From Paenibacillus timonensis (GTDB lineage: Bacteria > Bacillota > Bacilli > Paenibacillales > Paenibacillaceae): DNA of 64,000 nt. Made by a program: the position numbers and the translations under genes. The DNA lies in assembly GCF_009725205.1 (NCBI RefSeq), contig NZ_WNZY01000002.1, positions 62,001 through 126,000 on the forward strand, in the 5' to 3' direction. The notes beneath the pieces are model-generated. The model did not search any database, was not told the origin of the DNA, and saw only the letters and a program-made list of their open reading frames with translations. This document shows positions 17,347 to 25,830 of the stretch, in pieces (within the stretch, counting starts at the first letter, position 1; each line of letters starts with the position of its first letter).

Positions 17347-18288
17347 GTGAAATCGAAAATCGGAGTGTTGGTGATGTCTTACGGCACGCCGCAAAGTCTG
17401 GACCAAGTCGAAGCGTATTATACGCATATCCGGCGTGGCCATCCCCCAACTGCGGAACAGCTCCAGGAGCTGGTTGGCCGATATGAGGCGATCGTAGGGG
17501 GAGTGTTTCCGCTGCGCGCCAATACGGACAAGCAAGTCGCCGCATTGCAGGAAACGCTGAACCGCATGGCCGCGGGCCAAGATACGGAGTTCGTTTGTTA
17601 TCAAGGGCTTAAGCATGCCCATCCATTTATAGAGGACGGCGTGGCGCAAATGGCGAAAGACGGCATCCGCGAAGCGGTTGGCATCGTGCTTGCACCGCAT
17701 TATTCCGTCATGAGCATCGGCGGTTACGTCAAGCGGGCGGAGGCGAAGGCGCAAGAGTTAGGAGTTTCGATGCGCTTCGTGGAGAGCTATCATTTACATC
17801 CAAAGCTGATCGAGGCTTTTGCCGCTCGGGTGTCCGCCAAGCTCGACCAATTTGAGGAAGCCGGCGCACTGCGCGATCAGGTTCGAGTGCTGTTCAGCGC
17901 CCACAGCTTGCCGGAAAAGATCCTGCAAATGGGCGATCCCTACCGCGACCAATTGCTGGAGACGTCCCAGGCCGTGGCGGACAAAGTTGGCGTGACCAAC
18001 TGGCAGTTCACCTGGCAAAGCGCGGGCCGTACGGCAGATCCGTGGCTGGGGCCGGATATTTTAGATACGTTAAAAGACTTGAGCGAAGAACAAGTGGAGG
18101 ATGTGCTGGTCGCTCCCGTCGGGTTCGTATCGGACCATCTGGAAGTGCTGTACGATCTGGACATCGAAGCCAAAACGATCGCGAAAGAACTGGATATGCG
18201 ACTGGAACGGATCGAATCGCTGAACACCGAACCTTTATACATGGAGGCGCTCGGCGACGTCATTATCAAATCTTGGGAAAAGAGATGA
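17347..18288 (+). CDS. hemH: Coproporphyrin III ferrochelatase (CpfC/HemH)
   Basis: This 313-residue enzyme starts at GTG 17347 behind an AGGTGA ribosome site. Visible motifs are the catalytic histidine region LAPHYSVMSIGGY, FSAHSLPEKI, QSAGRTADPWLGP and the metal-handling VGFVSDHLEVLYDLD. In Gram-positive bacteria this enzyme inserts iron into coproporphyrin III rather than protoporphyrin IX. Its position between hemE and hemY fits the coproporphyrin-dependent branch; hemQ, needed to finish haem b, is not in the window. Confidence 0.95.
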   Translation: MKSKIGVLVMSYGTPQSLDQVEAYYTHIRRGHPPTAEQLQELVGRYEAIVGGVFPLRANTDKQVAALQETLNRMAAGQDTEFVCYQGLKHAHPFIEDGVAQMAKDGIREAVGIVLAPHYSVMSIGGYVKRAEAKAQELGVSMRFVESYHLHPKLIEAFAARVSAKLDQFEEAGALRDQVRVLFSAHSLPEKILQMGDPYRDQLLETSQAVADKVGVTNWQFTWQSAGRTADPWLGPDILDTLKDLSEEQVEDVLVAPVGFVSDHLEVLYDLDIEAKTIAKELDMRLERIESLNTEPLYMEALGDVIIKSWEKR

Positions 18289-18294
18289 GAGGAC

Positions 18295-19719
18295 ATGCGT
18301 GATTCTTCACGTCAGGTTGTCATTATCGGCGGGGGGCTGACTGGGCTGTCCGCGGCCTTTTACGTTCGCAAGTTCTATTCGGAGAGGGGCTTAACCCCGC
18401 AAATTACGCTGCTGGAAAAAGGCAACACCCTTGGCGGTAAAATCGAAACGCTCGAGAAAGACCATTTCGTCATTGAGAAAGGTCCGGATTCTTTCCTGGC
18501 CCGCAAGACGGCCATGACCGATCTGGCGAAGGAGCTGGGACTGGAAGACGAGCTTGTCTCAATGAACCCGGACGCCAAGAAGACGTACATCGTCAGTGAA
18601 GGCAAGCTGCATCCAATGCCTTCGGGGCTGGTGTTAGGCATCCCGACGGAGCTTGGCCCCTTCCTGCGCAGCGGACTCGTCTCCTGGAGCGGCAAAGCCC
18701 GGGCGATGCTGGACCTGGTGATGCCGCCGCGGCAAAGCGAGGAGGACGAATCACTTGGTATGTTTATCGAACGCCGGCTGGGTTCCGAGGTGCTGCAGAA
18801 CGTAACCGAGCCGCTGCTCGCGGGGATCTACGCGGGCGATACCTACAAGCTCAGCTTGCAATCGACCTTCCCGCAATTCGGAGAGGTGGAGCGGGCTTAC
18901 GGAAGTTTGATCAAGGGTATGATGACCGGCAAGAAGCCGGTGGAAACGCACACAGGCACGAAGCGCAGTGCGTTCCTGACGTTCCGCAAAGGCTTGCAGA
19001 CGTTGGTGAATGGACTGGTGTCATCGCTGTCGGATGTAGATTGCCGCTTGGAGACCGAAGCGGTGGAAATCCGCCGTACGGGACCGGAAGCGTACGAGGT
19101 TGTGCTTGCGTCAGGCGAAGGGCTGGCGGCAGACGATGTGATCGTCACCGTTCCAGCGTTCGCCGCCGCGGAGTTGCTCCGACCACATGTCGATGTGACC
19201 GCGCTGGATGCGATCAACTACGTGTCCGTTGCTAACGTCGTTATGGCGTTTGATCGTAAGGATGTTACTGGCTTGTTCGATGGCTCGGGCTTCTTGGTAC
19301 CGCGCAAGGAAGGCCTGAATATTACCGCCTGCACGTGGACCGGCATCAAGTGGCTGCATACGAGCCCGGACGACAAAATGCTGTTGCGCTGCTACGTTGG
19401 CCGTTCCGGCGATGAGGAGAAGGCATTTCTGCCCGAGGAGGAGCTAACGGAGCTCGTGCTTGGGGATTTGAAGCGGTTGATGAATATCACGGCCCGGCCG
19501 TTGTTCACGGAAATTACTCGGTTGCCGAAATCGATGCCGCAGTATCCGGTTGGACATCTGCAGCAGGTCGCGGAGTTAACCCGCCAACTGAAGGGATCGC
19601 TGCCTGGCGTCTATGCAACCGGGGCGGCGTTTTACGGCGTCGGCCTGCCTGACTGTATCAAGCAGGCGAAGGAGCTGGCGGAGCAGATGGCGGATCAATT
19701 GAAGGTCGCCCAGGCTTAA
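18295..19719 (+). CDS. hemY: Coproporphyrinogen III oxidase, oxygen-dependent flavoprotein (CgoX/HemY)
   Basis: This 474-residue flavoprotein begins six bases after hemH. The Rossmann FAD motif is VVIIGGGLTGLSAAF at residues 8-22. The segment EKGPDSFLARK and the C-terminal YATGAAFYGVGLPDCIKQAK are typical of the HemY family. It oxidises coproporphyrinogen III to coproporphyrin III, the substrate of the adjacent ferrochelatase. Many annotations call it protoporphyrinogen oxidase; the Gram-positive context favours the copro substrate. A terminator follows at 19762. Confidence 0.93.
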   Translation: MRDSSRQVVIIGGGLTGLSAAFYVRKFYSERGLTPQITLLEKGNTLGGKIETLEKDHFVIEKGPDSFLARKTAMTDLAKELGLEDELVSMNPDAKKTYIVSEGKLHPMPSGLVLGIPTELGPFLRSGLVSWSGKARAMLDLVMPPRQSEEDESLGMFIERRLGSEVLQNVTEPLLAGIYAGDTYKLSLQSTFPQFGEVERAYGSLIKGMMTGKKPVETHTGTKRSAFLTFRKGLQTLVNGLVSSLSDVDCRLETEAVEIRRTGPEAYEVVLASGEGLAADDVIVTVPAFAAAELLRPHVDVTALDAINYVSVANVVMAFDRKDVTGLFDGSGFLVPRKEGLNITACTWTGIKWLHTSPDDKMLLRCYVGRSGDEEKAFLPEEELTELVLGDLKRLMNITARPLFTEITRLPKSMPQYPVGHLQQVAELTRQLKGSLPGVYATGAAFYGVGLPDCIKQAKELAEQMADQLKVAQA

Positions 19720-19761
19720 AGTGGAGCCGACTCAGTGACCCAACCCAACTTAGGACTTCTT

Positions 19762-19805
19762 GACCCCTTGCCCGCAAAATAGGTGAGGGGTTCTATTTAT
19801 TTTCG
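19762..19805 (+). terminator. Terminator of hemEHY
   Basis: A ten-base stem (ACCCCTTGCC with GGTGAGGGGT, two wobble pairs) is followed by TCTATTTATTTT. Confidence 0.7.
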
Positions 19806-19939
19806 GATACCTGATATAATAAAATCAAACGGTCAGCATTTGATCACGAAGCGTATTCAGAGAGAGGGATTCGGCGGTGCTCAAAACCTGACATCGAAGG
19901 TTCACTGAAAAGATAGATCGAAGTAAAAAGGAGTCCGTC

Positions 19940-21361
19940 ATGTATCCACCGAGGTCGGAAAAAAACAAAAAGAAGCAGCAGGAAAAAAGGCGGCGTCAAA
20001 ACCGGATCTGGCTCCTGCTTAACATGACTCTCATCACTTTAATTTTCGTGCTGGGAGCTTACTTTTATTTGGAAGAACGAACCGGGCAGGCTGTACCGGA
20101 GGCGGGAACGGGGCAGTCGCCCGGCGTTTCGGGTGAAAGTATACCGGACGACGGCGATTCAAGTGCCGAGGAAACGCCAATTCCACAGTCGGAGGACGAC
20201 AGTGCTGCACCAACGGGGACGGAGAAAGGGAACGGTACGGATCACTCCGAAGCGGGGGACACCACGCCCGGAGAAGGGGATGGAGATGCACCCGACGGAG
20301 GCGAGGTTGGCATAGCCAATCCGCCATCCGGCACTGGTTCGGGCAAGGAGAATGGCGGCGATGCGGAGCAACTGCTGATTCATTTTGCGGGGGACACGAT
20401 TTTTTCCGGGAAGGTTGAGGAGCGGCTGGAGAAAGCAGGATACAATTCTCCGTACAAATACGTGCGGGGGTTGTTCCAGAACGACGATTTAAGCGTATTG
20501 AATCTGGAGACGCCGGTGACTTCCGGCGGAAACCCGGCGGTTGATAAGACCTTTGTCTTCAAGTCGCCGCCGAAGGCGATTGGACCGATGGCCCAGGCCG
20601 GCGTGGACGCGGTCAATTTGGCGAACAACCATGTATTGGACCAAGGCGTGTCCGGTCTTCAGGATACGATGAAAGCCCTGCGGCAACACAACGTGTTGTA
20701 TGTCGGCGCGGGCAAGAACAGCAAAGAAGCTTACGCCCCGGTCTATCTCGAACGCAAAGGCATCAAGATCGCCTTGTTCGGATTCAGCCGGGTAGTGCCG
20801 GAGCCGGGATGGGTTGCCGGAAAGAACAAACCGGGAGTCGCCTCGGCGTACGCGCCGGAAGCTGCAGTGAACGCCATTAAGGCGGCGCGCAAGAATGCCG
20901 ATCTGGTGCTTGTCATGACCCATTGGGGCAAAGAGCGGACCAACAAGCTGGAAGAACATCAGCAGGGTTTGGCCCACGCGTTTATCGATGCCGGTGCTGA
21001 CCTGGTCATTGGCGGCCATCCTCATGTAATGCAGGGGCTGGAGCAATACAAAGGCAAGTGGATTGCCTATAGCACGGGCAACTTTATTTTTACGAAATCG
21101 AAGGACCCGAAGACGTGGGAGACCGCGGTATTTGCGGCTTCCTGTACACGCAGCGGGGATTGTAAGCTCAAGCTGATCCCTTATCTTACCGAGTTGGGCC
21201 AGCCCGTGCCGATGAGCCCTCAAGACGGAAGCCAGTTACTGAAGGAGATCCAGAGCTTCTCGCCGGGAGTGCGGATTTCTGAGGATGGCGAAGTGAGCAC
21301 TTCCCGGATCGGCAGGACGAAAGAGCCCGGATTAACGCTGCTGGCGGATCATCGCGCGTAA
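19940..21361 (+). CDS. CapA-family membrane-anchored protein (PgsA-like)
   Basis: This 473-residue protein has a very basic cytoplasmic N-terminus (residues 1-23), one membrane helix (about 24-44) and a long acidic, Gly/Ser/Pro-rich linker to residue 143. The extracellular CapA domain has calcineurin-like metallophosphatase motifs: HFAGDTIFSG, LNLETPVT, NLANNHVLDQG, MTHWGKE, IGGHPHVMQG and STGNFIF. CapA/PgsA is part of poly-gamma-glutamate export and anchoring, but no capB or capC gene is nearby. A role in cell-envelope polymer metabolism is as far as the evidence goes. The start has AAAGGAG upstream. Confidence 0.85.
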   Translation: MYPPRSEKNKKKQQEKRRRQNRIWLLLNMTLITLIFVLGAYFYLEERTGQAVPEAGTGQSPGVSGESIPDDGDSSAEETPIPQSEDDSAAPTGTEKGNGTDHSEAGDTTPGEGDGDAPDGGEVGIANPPSGTGSGKENGGDAEQLLIHFAGDTIFSGKVEERLEKAGYNSPYKYVRGLFQNDDLSVLNLETPVTSGGNPAVDKTFVFKSPPKAIGPMAQAGVDAVNLANNHVLDQGVSGLQDTMKALRQHNVLYVGAGKNSKEAYAPVYLERKGIKIALFGFSRVVPEPGWVAGKNKPGVASAYAPEAAVNAIKAARKNADLVLVMTHWGKERTNKLEEHQQGLAHAFIDAGADLVIGGHPHVMQGLEQYKGKWIAYSTGNFIFTKSKDPKTWETAVFAASCTRSGDCKLKLIPYLTELGQPVPMSPQDGSQLLKEIQSFSPGVRISEDGEVSTSRIGRTKEPGLTLLADHRA

Positions 21362-21397
21362 GGAAAGGATCGTTTCCGTTAGGAGGGAGGCGAGAGA

Positions 21398-22198
21398 TTG
21401 CGTAACCCATGTGTCGCCCATCGCGGCTTCTCCGGGATCGCCCCGGAGAACACGATGGCTGCGGTCCAGCTCGCGATGGAGCAGGAGGATGTCCGCTGGA
21501 TCGAAGTTGATGTACAATGTTCAAAGGACGGCGTGCCTTTGTTGATTCATGATTTCACACTAAACCGTACAACAAACGGCCGGGGAGCGGTCAAGGACAA
21601 GACCTGGGCGGAGCTGCAAACGTTGGATGCCGGCAGTTGGAAGTCCAAAACGTACCGAGGGGAACGTCTGCCCAGCCTGGATGAATTTCTGGACGCGATC
21701 GCCGGACGGCTGCGTGTCAATCTGGAAATTAAGACGGAAGGGAATATGTATCCGGGTTTGGAGGAGAAAGTGATCTCCGCCGTCAAGCGACGGCATATGG
21801 AACATGAGGTTGTATTGACTTCGTTCGAGCCGCGGATCCTGGCGAAGATCAAGGAAATCGGCCGCGGCATCCGCACGGGGCTGATCATCGACCGCCAACC
21901 GAAGGATTTGCTGCTGCGATTGAAGCTGTTGCATTGCTCTTTTTTATCGATACATTATCGTGCATTAACCGCAGAGCTAGCCGAGAAAGCGTTCAAGCAT
22001 GGCATCGAAGTGATGGCATGGACGATGGACGATGTGAGGTCGCTGCGGAAGACGGCGGCGCTGCACCCCGACATTCTGCTCTGCACAAACCGGCCCGATG
22101 TATGGCGTCAGGCGATCGGCCGTGGAAATACTAAACTTGCGATTGTGAAACCACAATCCCCAGGAGGAGAAGATGACGATGAACAAATTGATCGCTAA
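21398..22198 (+). CDS. Glycerophosphodiester phosphodiesterase
   Basis: This 266-residue protein starts at TTG 21398, seven bases after AGGAGGGAGG. The GDPD active-site motifs are AHRGFSGIAPENT (His, Arg, Glu-Asn) at residues 7-19, EVDVQCSKDGVPLLIHD (Glu, Asp, His) at about 38-54, and NLEIKTE. There is no signal peptide, so it is cytosolic. It cleaves glycerophosphodiesters to glycerol 3-phosphate and an alcohol. It is the first gene of a tight set with the FAH-family, DUF92 and ABC-F genes and overlaps the next gene by 26 bp. Confidence 0.88.
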   Translation: MRNPCVAHRGFSGIAPENTMAAVQLAMEQEDVRWIEVDVQCSKDGVPLLIHDFTLNRTTNGRGAVKDKTWAELQTLDAGSWKSKTYRGERLPSLDEFLDAIAGRLRVNLEIKTEGNMYPGLEEKVISAVKRRHMEHEVVLTSFEPRILAKIKEIGRGIRTGLIIDRQPKDLLLRLKLLHCSFLSIHYRALTAELAEKAFKHGIEVMAWTMDDVRSLRKTAALHPDILLCTNRPDVWRQAIGRGNTKLAIVKPQSPGGEDDDEQIDR

Positions 22199-22820
22199 TG
22201 TGTATTGTGTTGGGCGGAATTATCGGGCACATGCCGAGGAGCTCGGCAACGAGGTGCCAACTGAGCCGATGATCTTCCTGAAACCGTCGCATGCGGTGAC
22301 GACGATGGACGGCCGGGGCCTTGAGCTTCCGGCGGACCGCGGTTCGGTGCATTATGAAGCCGAGTTAGTGCTGCGTATCGCCCGTGATTATAAGCCGGGG
22401 ATAACGGTCGACGAATTGGTGGACGTGATCGCGTTTGGAATCGACTTCACGCTTCGCGACGTGCAGAACATCGTCAAAGACAAGGGCAATCCGTGGACAC
22501 CGGCCAAAGGTTTCCTCCAGTCGGCGCCAATCACGCCTTATCTTGCCTTCCCTGGCGCGGCGGAAACGGCAAACGAAGATTTTGTGCTGCGCAAGAACGG
22601 AGAGGTTGTGCAACGCGGCAACATCAGTCGGATGATCTTCCCGCTGCAGCAAATCGTCGATTATATCGCCGAGCATTACGGTCTGGGCGAAGGGGATTTG
22701 ATTTTTACCGGAACGCCTGAAGGGGTGGGCCCGGTTGTTCAAGGAGATAAGCTGGAGTTATCCTATGGCTCCCAGGTGCTGGGAAGCTGCACGGTAGCTT
22801 CCGGCCCGGCGGCAAAATGA
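22173..22820 (+). CDS. Fumarylacetoacetate hydrolase-family protein
   Basis: This 215-residue protein is a single FAH domain. Metal ligands are visible in HYEAELVLRIARD (two glutamates) and FGIDFTLRDVQ (aspartate), and the substrate-loop motif FTGTPEGVGPV is near the C-terminus. The AGGAGG site is five bases before ATG 22173 and eleven before ATG 22179, so either may start. Relatives act as acylpyruvate hydrolases, oxaloacetate decarboxylases or fumarylpyruvate hydrolases; the substrate here is not known. It overlaps both neighbours, implying translational coupling. Confidence 0.85.
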   Translation: MTMNKLIANVYCVGRNYRAHAEELGNEVPTEPMIFLKPSHAVTTMDGRGLELPADRGSVHYEAELVLRIARDYKPGITVDELVDVIAFGIDFTLRDVQNIVKDKGNPWTPAKGFLQSAPITPYLAFPGAAETANEDFVLRKNGEVVQRGNISRMIFPLQQIVDYIAEHYGLGEGDLIFTGTPEGVGPVVQGDKLELSYGSQVLGSCTVASGPAAK

Positions 22821-23650
22821 ATTTCGATTGGATCATTGGGGCGCTTGGCGCCCTAATCGTGTCTGGAGCGGCTTACAAGAAGAAATCGTTATCCCTCTCC
22901 GGCATGCTGGCCGCATTCGTCATGGGGACTGTATATTACGGGGCCGGCAATTTGTTCTGGTTTGGTATTTTGCTGTTGTTTTTCGTCAGCTCTTCGGCTT
23001 TCTCGCATTTTCGCGGGGACCGTAAGGCCGAGCTGGAGAAATCCTATGCCAAAAGCGGACGTCGGGACGCCGGCCAGGTGTTGGCGAACGGCGGTCTGGG
23101 CATGTTGGCCTGTCTCGGCAACCTGTTCTGGCCAGATCCGGCGTGGGCGTATTTTTTCGTCGGGACGATGGCCGCGGTGACCGCGGATACATGGGCGACG
23201 GAATGGGGCGGGCTCAGCAAACGCGAGCCGCGTTCCATCTTAAACGGCCGCCGGGTTCCTCCGGGAACGTCGGGCGGGGTGACGCTGCTGGGGAGTACCG
23301 CAGCGCTGGCCGGTGCGGCGTGCATCGGCGGCGCCGCTTGGCTGCACCGACTGTGGACCGGAGACGATGCGTATAACGAAGTTGTTCCCGCGCTGTTCGC
23401 GCTGGTGAAATGGGGGGTGATCGGCGGGGTTTCCGGATTGGTTGGGGCTTTCGCCGATTCCTGGCTAGGCGCGACCATCCAGGACATGCAGCGCTGTACC
23501 GTGTGCGGCAAAGAGGTCGAGGTGGCGGTACATTGTGACCAAGCTACCGTCCATTTGCGGGGTTACCGTTGGATGGATAATGATATGGTGAATTTACTCA
23601 GTTCTCTGGCAGCCGGGTTCGTGGCGTGGGGAATCGGGATGATAGGATAA
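22817..23650 (+). CDS. DUF92 integral membrane protein (TIGR00297 family)
   Basis: This 277-residue membrane protein has about six or seven helices. The family motifs are clear: NGGLGMLAC, ADTWATEWGGLSKREPR and the glycine-rich GRRVPPGTSGGVTLLG, then DSWLGATIQ. Plant relatives (VTE6) phosphorylate phytyl phosphate, and bacterial members are thought to be related isoprenoid-phosphate kinases, but function in Firmicutes is not established. It overlaps the FAH-family gene by four bases (ATGA). The CTVCGKEVEVAVHC segment near residue 230 has three cysteines that could bind a metal. Confidence 0.8.
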   Translation: MNFDWIIGALGALIVSGAAYKKKSLSLSGMLAAFVMGTVYYGAGNLFWFGILLLFFVSSSAFSHFRGDRKAELEKSYAKSGRRDAGQVLANGGLGMLACLGNLFWPDPAWAYFFVGTMAAVTADTWATEWGGLSKREPRSILNGRRVPPGTSGGVTLLGSTAALAGAACIGGAAWLHRLWTGDDAYNEVVPALFALVKWGVIGGVSGLVGAFADSWLGATIQDMQRCTVCGKEVEVAVHCDQATVHLRGYRWMDNDMVNLLSSLAAGFVAWGIGMIG

Positions 23651-23665
23651 AGTAGGGGTTAGCGA

Positions 23666-25636
23666 ATGAACATACTGACGGTGGAACATCTGACGAAAAC
23701 CTATGGGGAGAAAGTGCTGTTTCAGGACGCTTCCTTCGGCATGGATGAAAACGATAAAATCGGCGTGATCGGCGTCAACGGAACAGGGAAATCTACGTTT
23801 CTGAAGGTGATTGCCGGCATGGAACAAGCCGATTCCGGCAAGGTTGCGATCAATCGGGACGTACGGGTGACGTTTCTGGCGCAAAATCCGGAGTTTGCCC
23901 CGGACATTTCCGTGCTGCGCGGCGTCTTCCAGGGCGGCGGGTCCGAGCTGCAGGTCGTGTCGGCTTATATGGAGGCCGAGGAAGCATTGGAACGAGAGCC
24001 GGGAGATGCCGGACGTCAAGCGGAGTTGGCGCGTCTGTCCCAGGAGATGGACCGACTGCAAACGTGGACCCTGGTCAGCGAGGCCAAGAGCGTTCTGTCC
24101 AAGCTAGGCATCACCGACTTCGCCCAGAATATGGGCAGCTTGTCCGGGGGCCAACGCAAGCGCGTGGCGTTGGCTTCAGCGTTAATCCTTCCCTCTGAGC
24201 TGCTGATCATGGACGAGCCCACCAACCATATCGACAATGATTCCGTCGCCTGGTTGGAGACGTATTTGCAGAAACGGCGCGGGGCGCTGCTGCTTATTAC
24301 GCATGACCGTTATTTTCTGGATCGCGTCTGCAACGTCATGCTGGAGCTGGATCACGGCCGGCTGTTCCGTTATGAGGCGAATTACAGCCGTTTCCTGGAG
24401 CTGAAGAGCGAACGCGAGGAGCGTGAAGCCGCGTCCGAACAGAAGCGGCAAAATCTGCTACGGACCGAGCTCGCCTGGATCCGCCGCGGAGCCAAAGCCC
24501 GCTCGACGAAGCAAAAAGCGCGGATCGAAAGGTTCGAGCAACTGCAGTCGGCGAAGACGGAATATAAGAACGACAATCTCGAAATCTCGGTTGCCTCCAC
24601 GCGGCTGGGCCGCAAAATCCTGGAAATCGACGGGCTGCGCAAGTCGATCGAAGGCCGGGTGCTGATCGGGGAGCTGACGTATACGGCGGTGCCGGGGGAC
24701 CGCGTCGGCATCGTGGGACCTAACGGCAGCGGGAAATCGACGCTGCTGAACATGATTGCCGGACGGATTGAGCCGGATCGCGGCGAAATCGTGCTTGGGC
24801 AGACGGTGAAGCTGGGTTATTTTACCCAGGAACATCAGGAAATGGACAGCCAGCAGCGAGTAATCGAATATATCAAGGATGAGGCGGAGGTTGTCACGAC
24901 GGCGGACGGCTCACGGATTACCGCGGCGCAAATGCTGGAGCGGTTCCTGTTCTCGCCGGACATGCAGTGGACGCCGATCGGTAAACTGTCGGGGGGAGAG
25001 AAGCGGCGGTTATATCTGCTGCGCGTGCTGATGGGCTCTCCAAACGTGTTGCTGCTGGACGAACCGACGAACGACCTCGACATCCAGACGCTGACGGTAC
25101 TGGAAGCGTATTTGGATGAATTCCCCGGCGCGGTGTTTGTCGTCTCCCATGACCGCTATTTCCTCGACCGGACCGTAGACAAGATCATGGCGTTTGAGGG
25201 AGGCGGGGTGGTCGCCGTGCACGTGGGCGACTACAGCGAATATGAGGAGCGGTTGCAGGCGGGTGGCGTCGGGAAAGGGAATGTAAGTGGACAAACCGCC
25301 TCGGATTCCCGGAAACAAGGCAACGACCAGACTGACCAGAGCGATGGCGGAGCCCAAACTCCATCCGGCAGCCGGGATCCGGGTCGCGGAGAGAAGCTGA
25401 AGTTTAGCTATAACGAACAGCGCGAGTACGAGACGATCGATGCGACCATCGAAGCGGCCGAGCTGCGTCTTGCGACGATTTCCGAGGGAATGGAGTCCGC
25501 CGCGAGCGACGCCGTCCGCCTGCAGGAGCTAATGCAGCAGCAGCAGGAAGCGGAAGCCGAGCTGAAACGCCTGATGGAGCGCTGGACGTATCTGAACGAG
25601 CTGGCGGAGAAGATCGAAGCCCAGCGGAACTTGTGA
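23666..25636 (+). CDS. ABC-F family ATPase, Uup/YfmR type
   Basis: This 656-residue protein has two ABC domains and no membrane segments. Walker A motifs are GVNGTGKST (near residue 38) and GPNGSGKST (near 351); signatures are LSGGQRKRVAL and LSGGEKRRLYL. The inter-domain linker includes AWIRRGAKARSTKQKARIERF, the tRNA-interaction region typical of Uup. A charged linker and a C-terminal coiled coil (about residues 580-650) complete the Uup/YfmR layout. Such proteins bind the ribosomal E site and relieve stalled translation; they are not transporters. It begins 15 bp after the DUF92 gene and ends the operon. Confidence 0.88.
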   Translation: MNILTVEHLTKTYGEKVLFQDASFGMDENDKIGVIGVNGTGKSTFLKVIAGMEQADSGKVAINRDVRVTFLAQNPEFAPDISVLRGVFQGGGSELQVVSAYMEAEEALEREPGDAGRQAELARLSQEMDRLQTWTLVSEAKSVLSKLGITDFAQNMGSLSGGQRKRVALASALILPSELLIMDEPTNHIDNDSVAWLETYLQKRRGALLLITHDRYFLDRVCNVMLELDHGRLFRYEANYSRFLELKSEREEREAASEQKRQNLLRTELAWIRRGAKARSTKQKARIERFEQLQSAKTEYKNDNLEISVASTRLGRKILEIDGLRKSIEGRVLIGELTYTAVPGDRVGIVGPNGSGKSTLLNMIAGRIEPDRGEIVLGQTVKLGYFTQEHQEMDSQQRVIEYIKDEAEVVTTADGSRITAAQMLERFLFSPDMQWTPIGKLSGGEKRRLYLLRVLMGSPNVLLLDEPTNDLDIQTLTVLEAYLDEFPGAVFVVSHDRYFLDRTVDKIMAFEGGGVVAVHVGDYSEYEERLQAGGVGKGNVSGQTASDSRKQGNDQTDQSDGGAQTPSGSRDPGRGEKLKFSYNEQREYETIDATIEAAELRLATISEGMESAASDAVRLQELMQQQQEAEAELKRLMERWTYLNELAEKIEAQRNL

Positions 25637-25782
25637 AGCACGGCTGAGGTGAGGATGAGTCCGAGGCCTGATTTTTTCAGCCGCAGCCTGAATGCACCAA
25701 ATACAACCGCTGGTCGGATGAAATGTTGTAATCTCAAAATGCAACTTTTTGGGGTGTAGCGCTCCAATCTATGAATCTATGA

Positions 25783-25830
25783 TATAATCGAGACCTGCAA
25801 ACTCTTCGCCTGGCGAAGAGTCTTTCTTTT
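25783..25830 (+). promoter_or_regulatory. TATAAT box followed at once by a terminator-like hairpin before the MATE gene
   Basis: TATAAT lies at 25783-25788. The hairpin ACTCTTCGCC/GGCGAAGAGT at 25801-25820 is followed by TCTTTCTTTT, ending where the MATE reading frame begins. It may terminate the upstream ABC-F transcript, or attenuate the MATE transcript. No good -35 box was seen. Confidence 0.5.

Noticed and set aside
20489-21223. 244-residue open frame on the minus strand opposite the CapA-like gene
   Set aside because: It lies wholly inside a clear coding gene, has no ribosome site or recognisable motif, and arises from codon bias in GC-rich DNA.
22141-22158. GATTGTG/CACAATC hairpin at the end of the GDPD gene as a terminator
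   Set aside because: The seven-base stem is short, has no T-run and lies upstream of tightly overlapping genes of the same operon.
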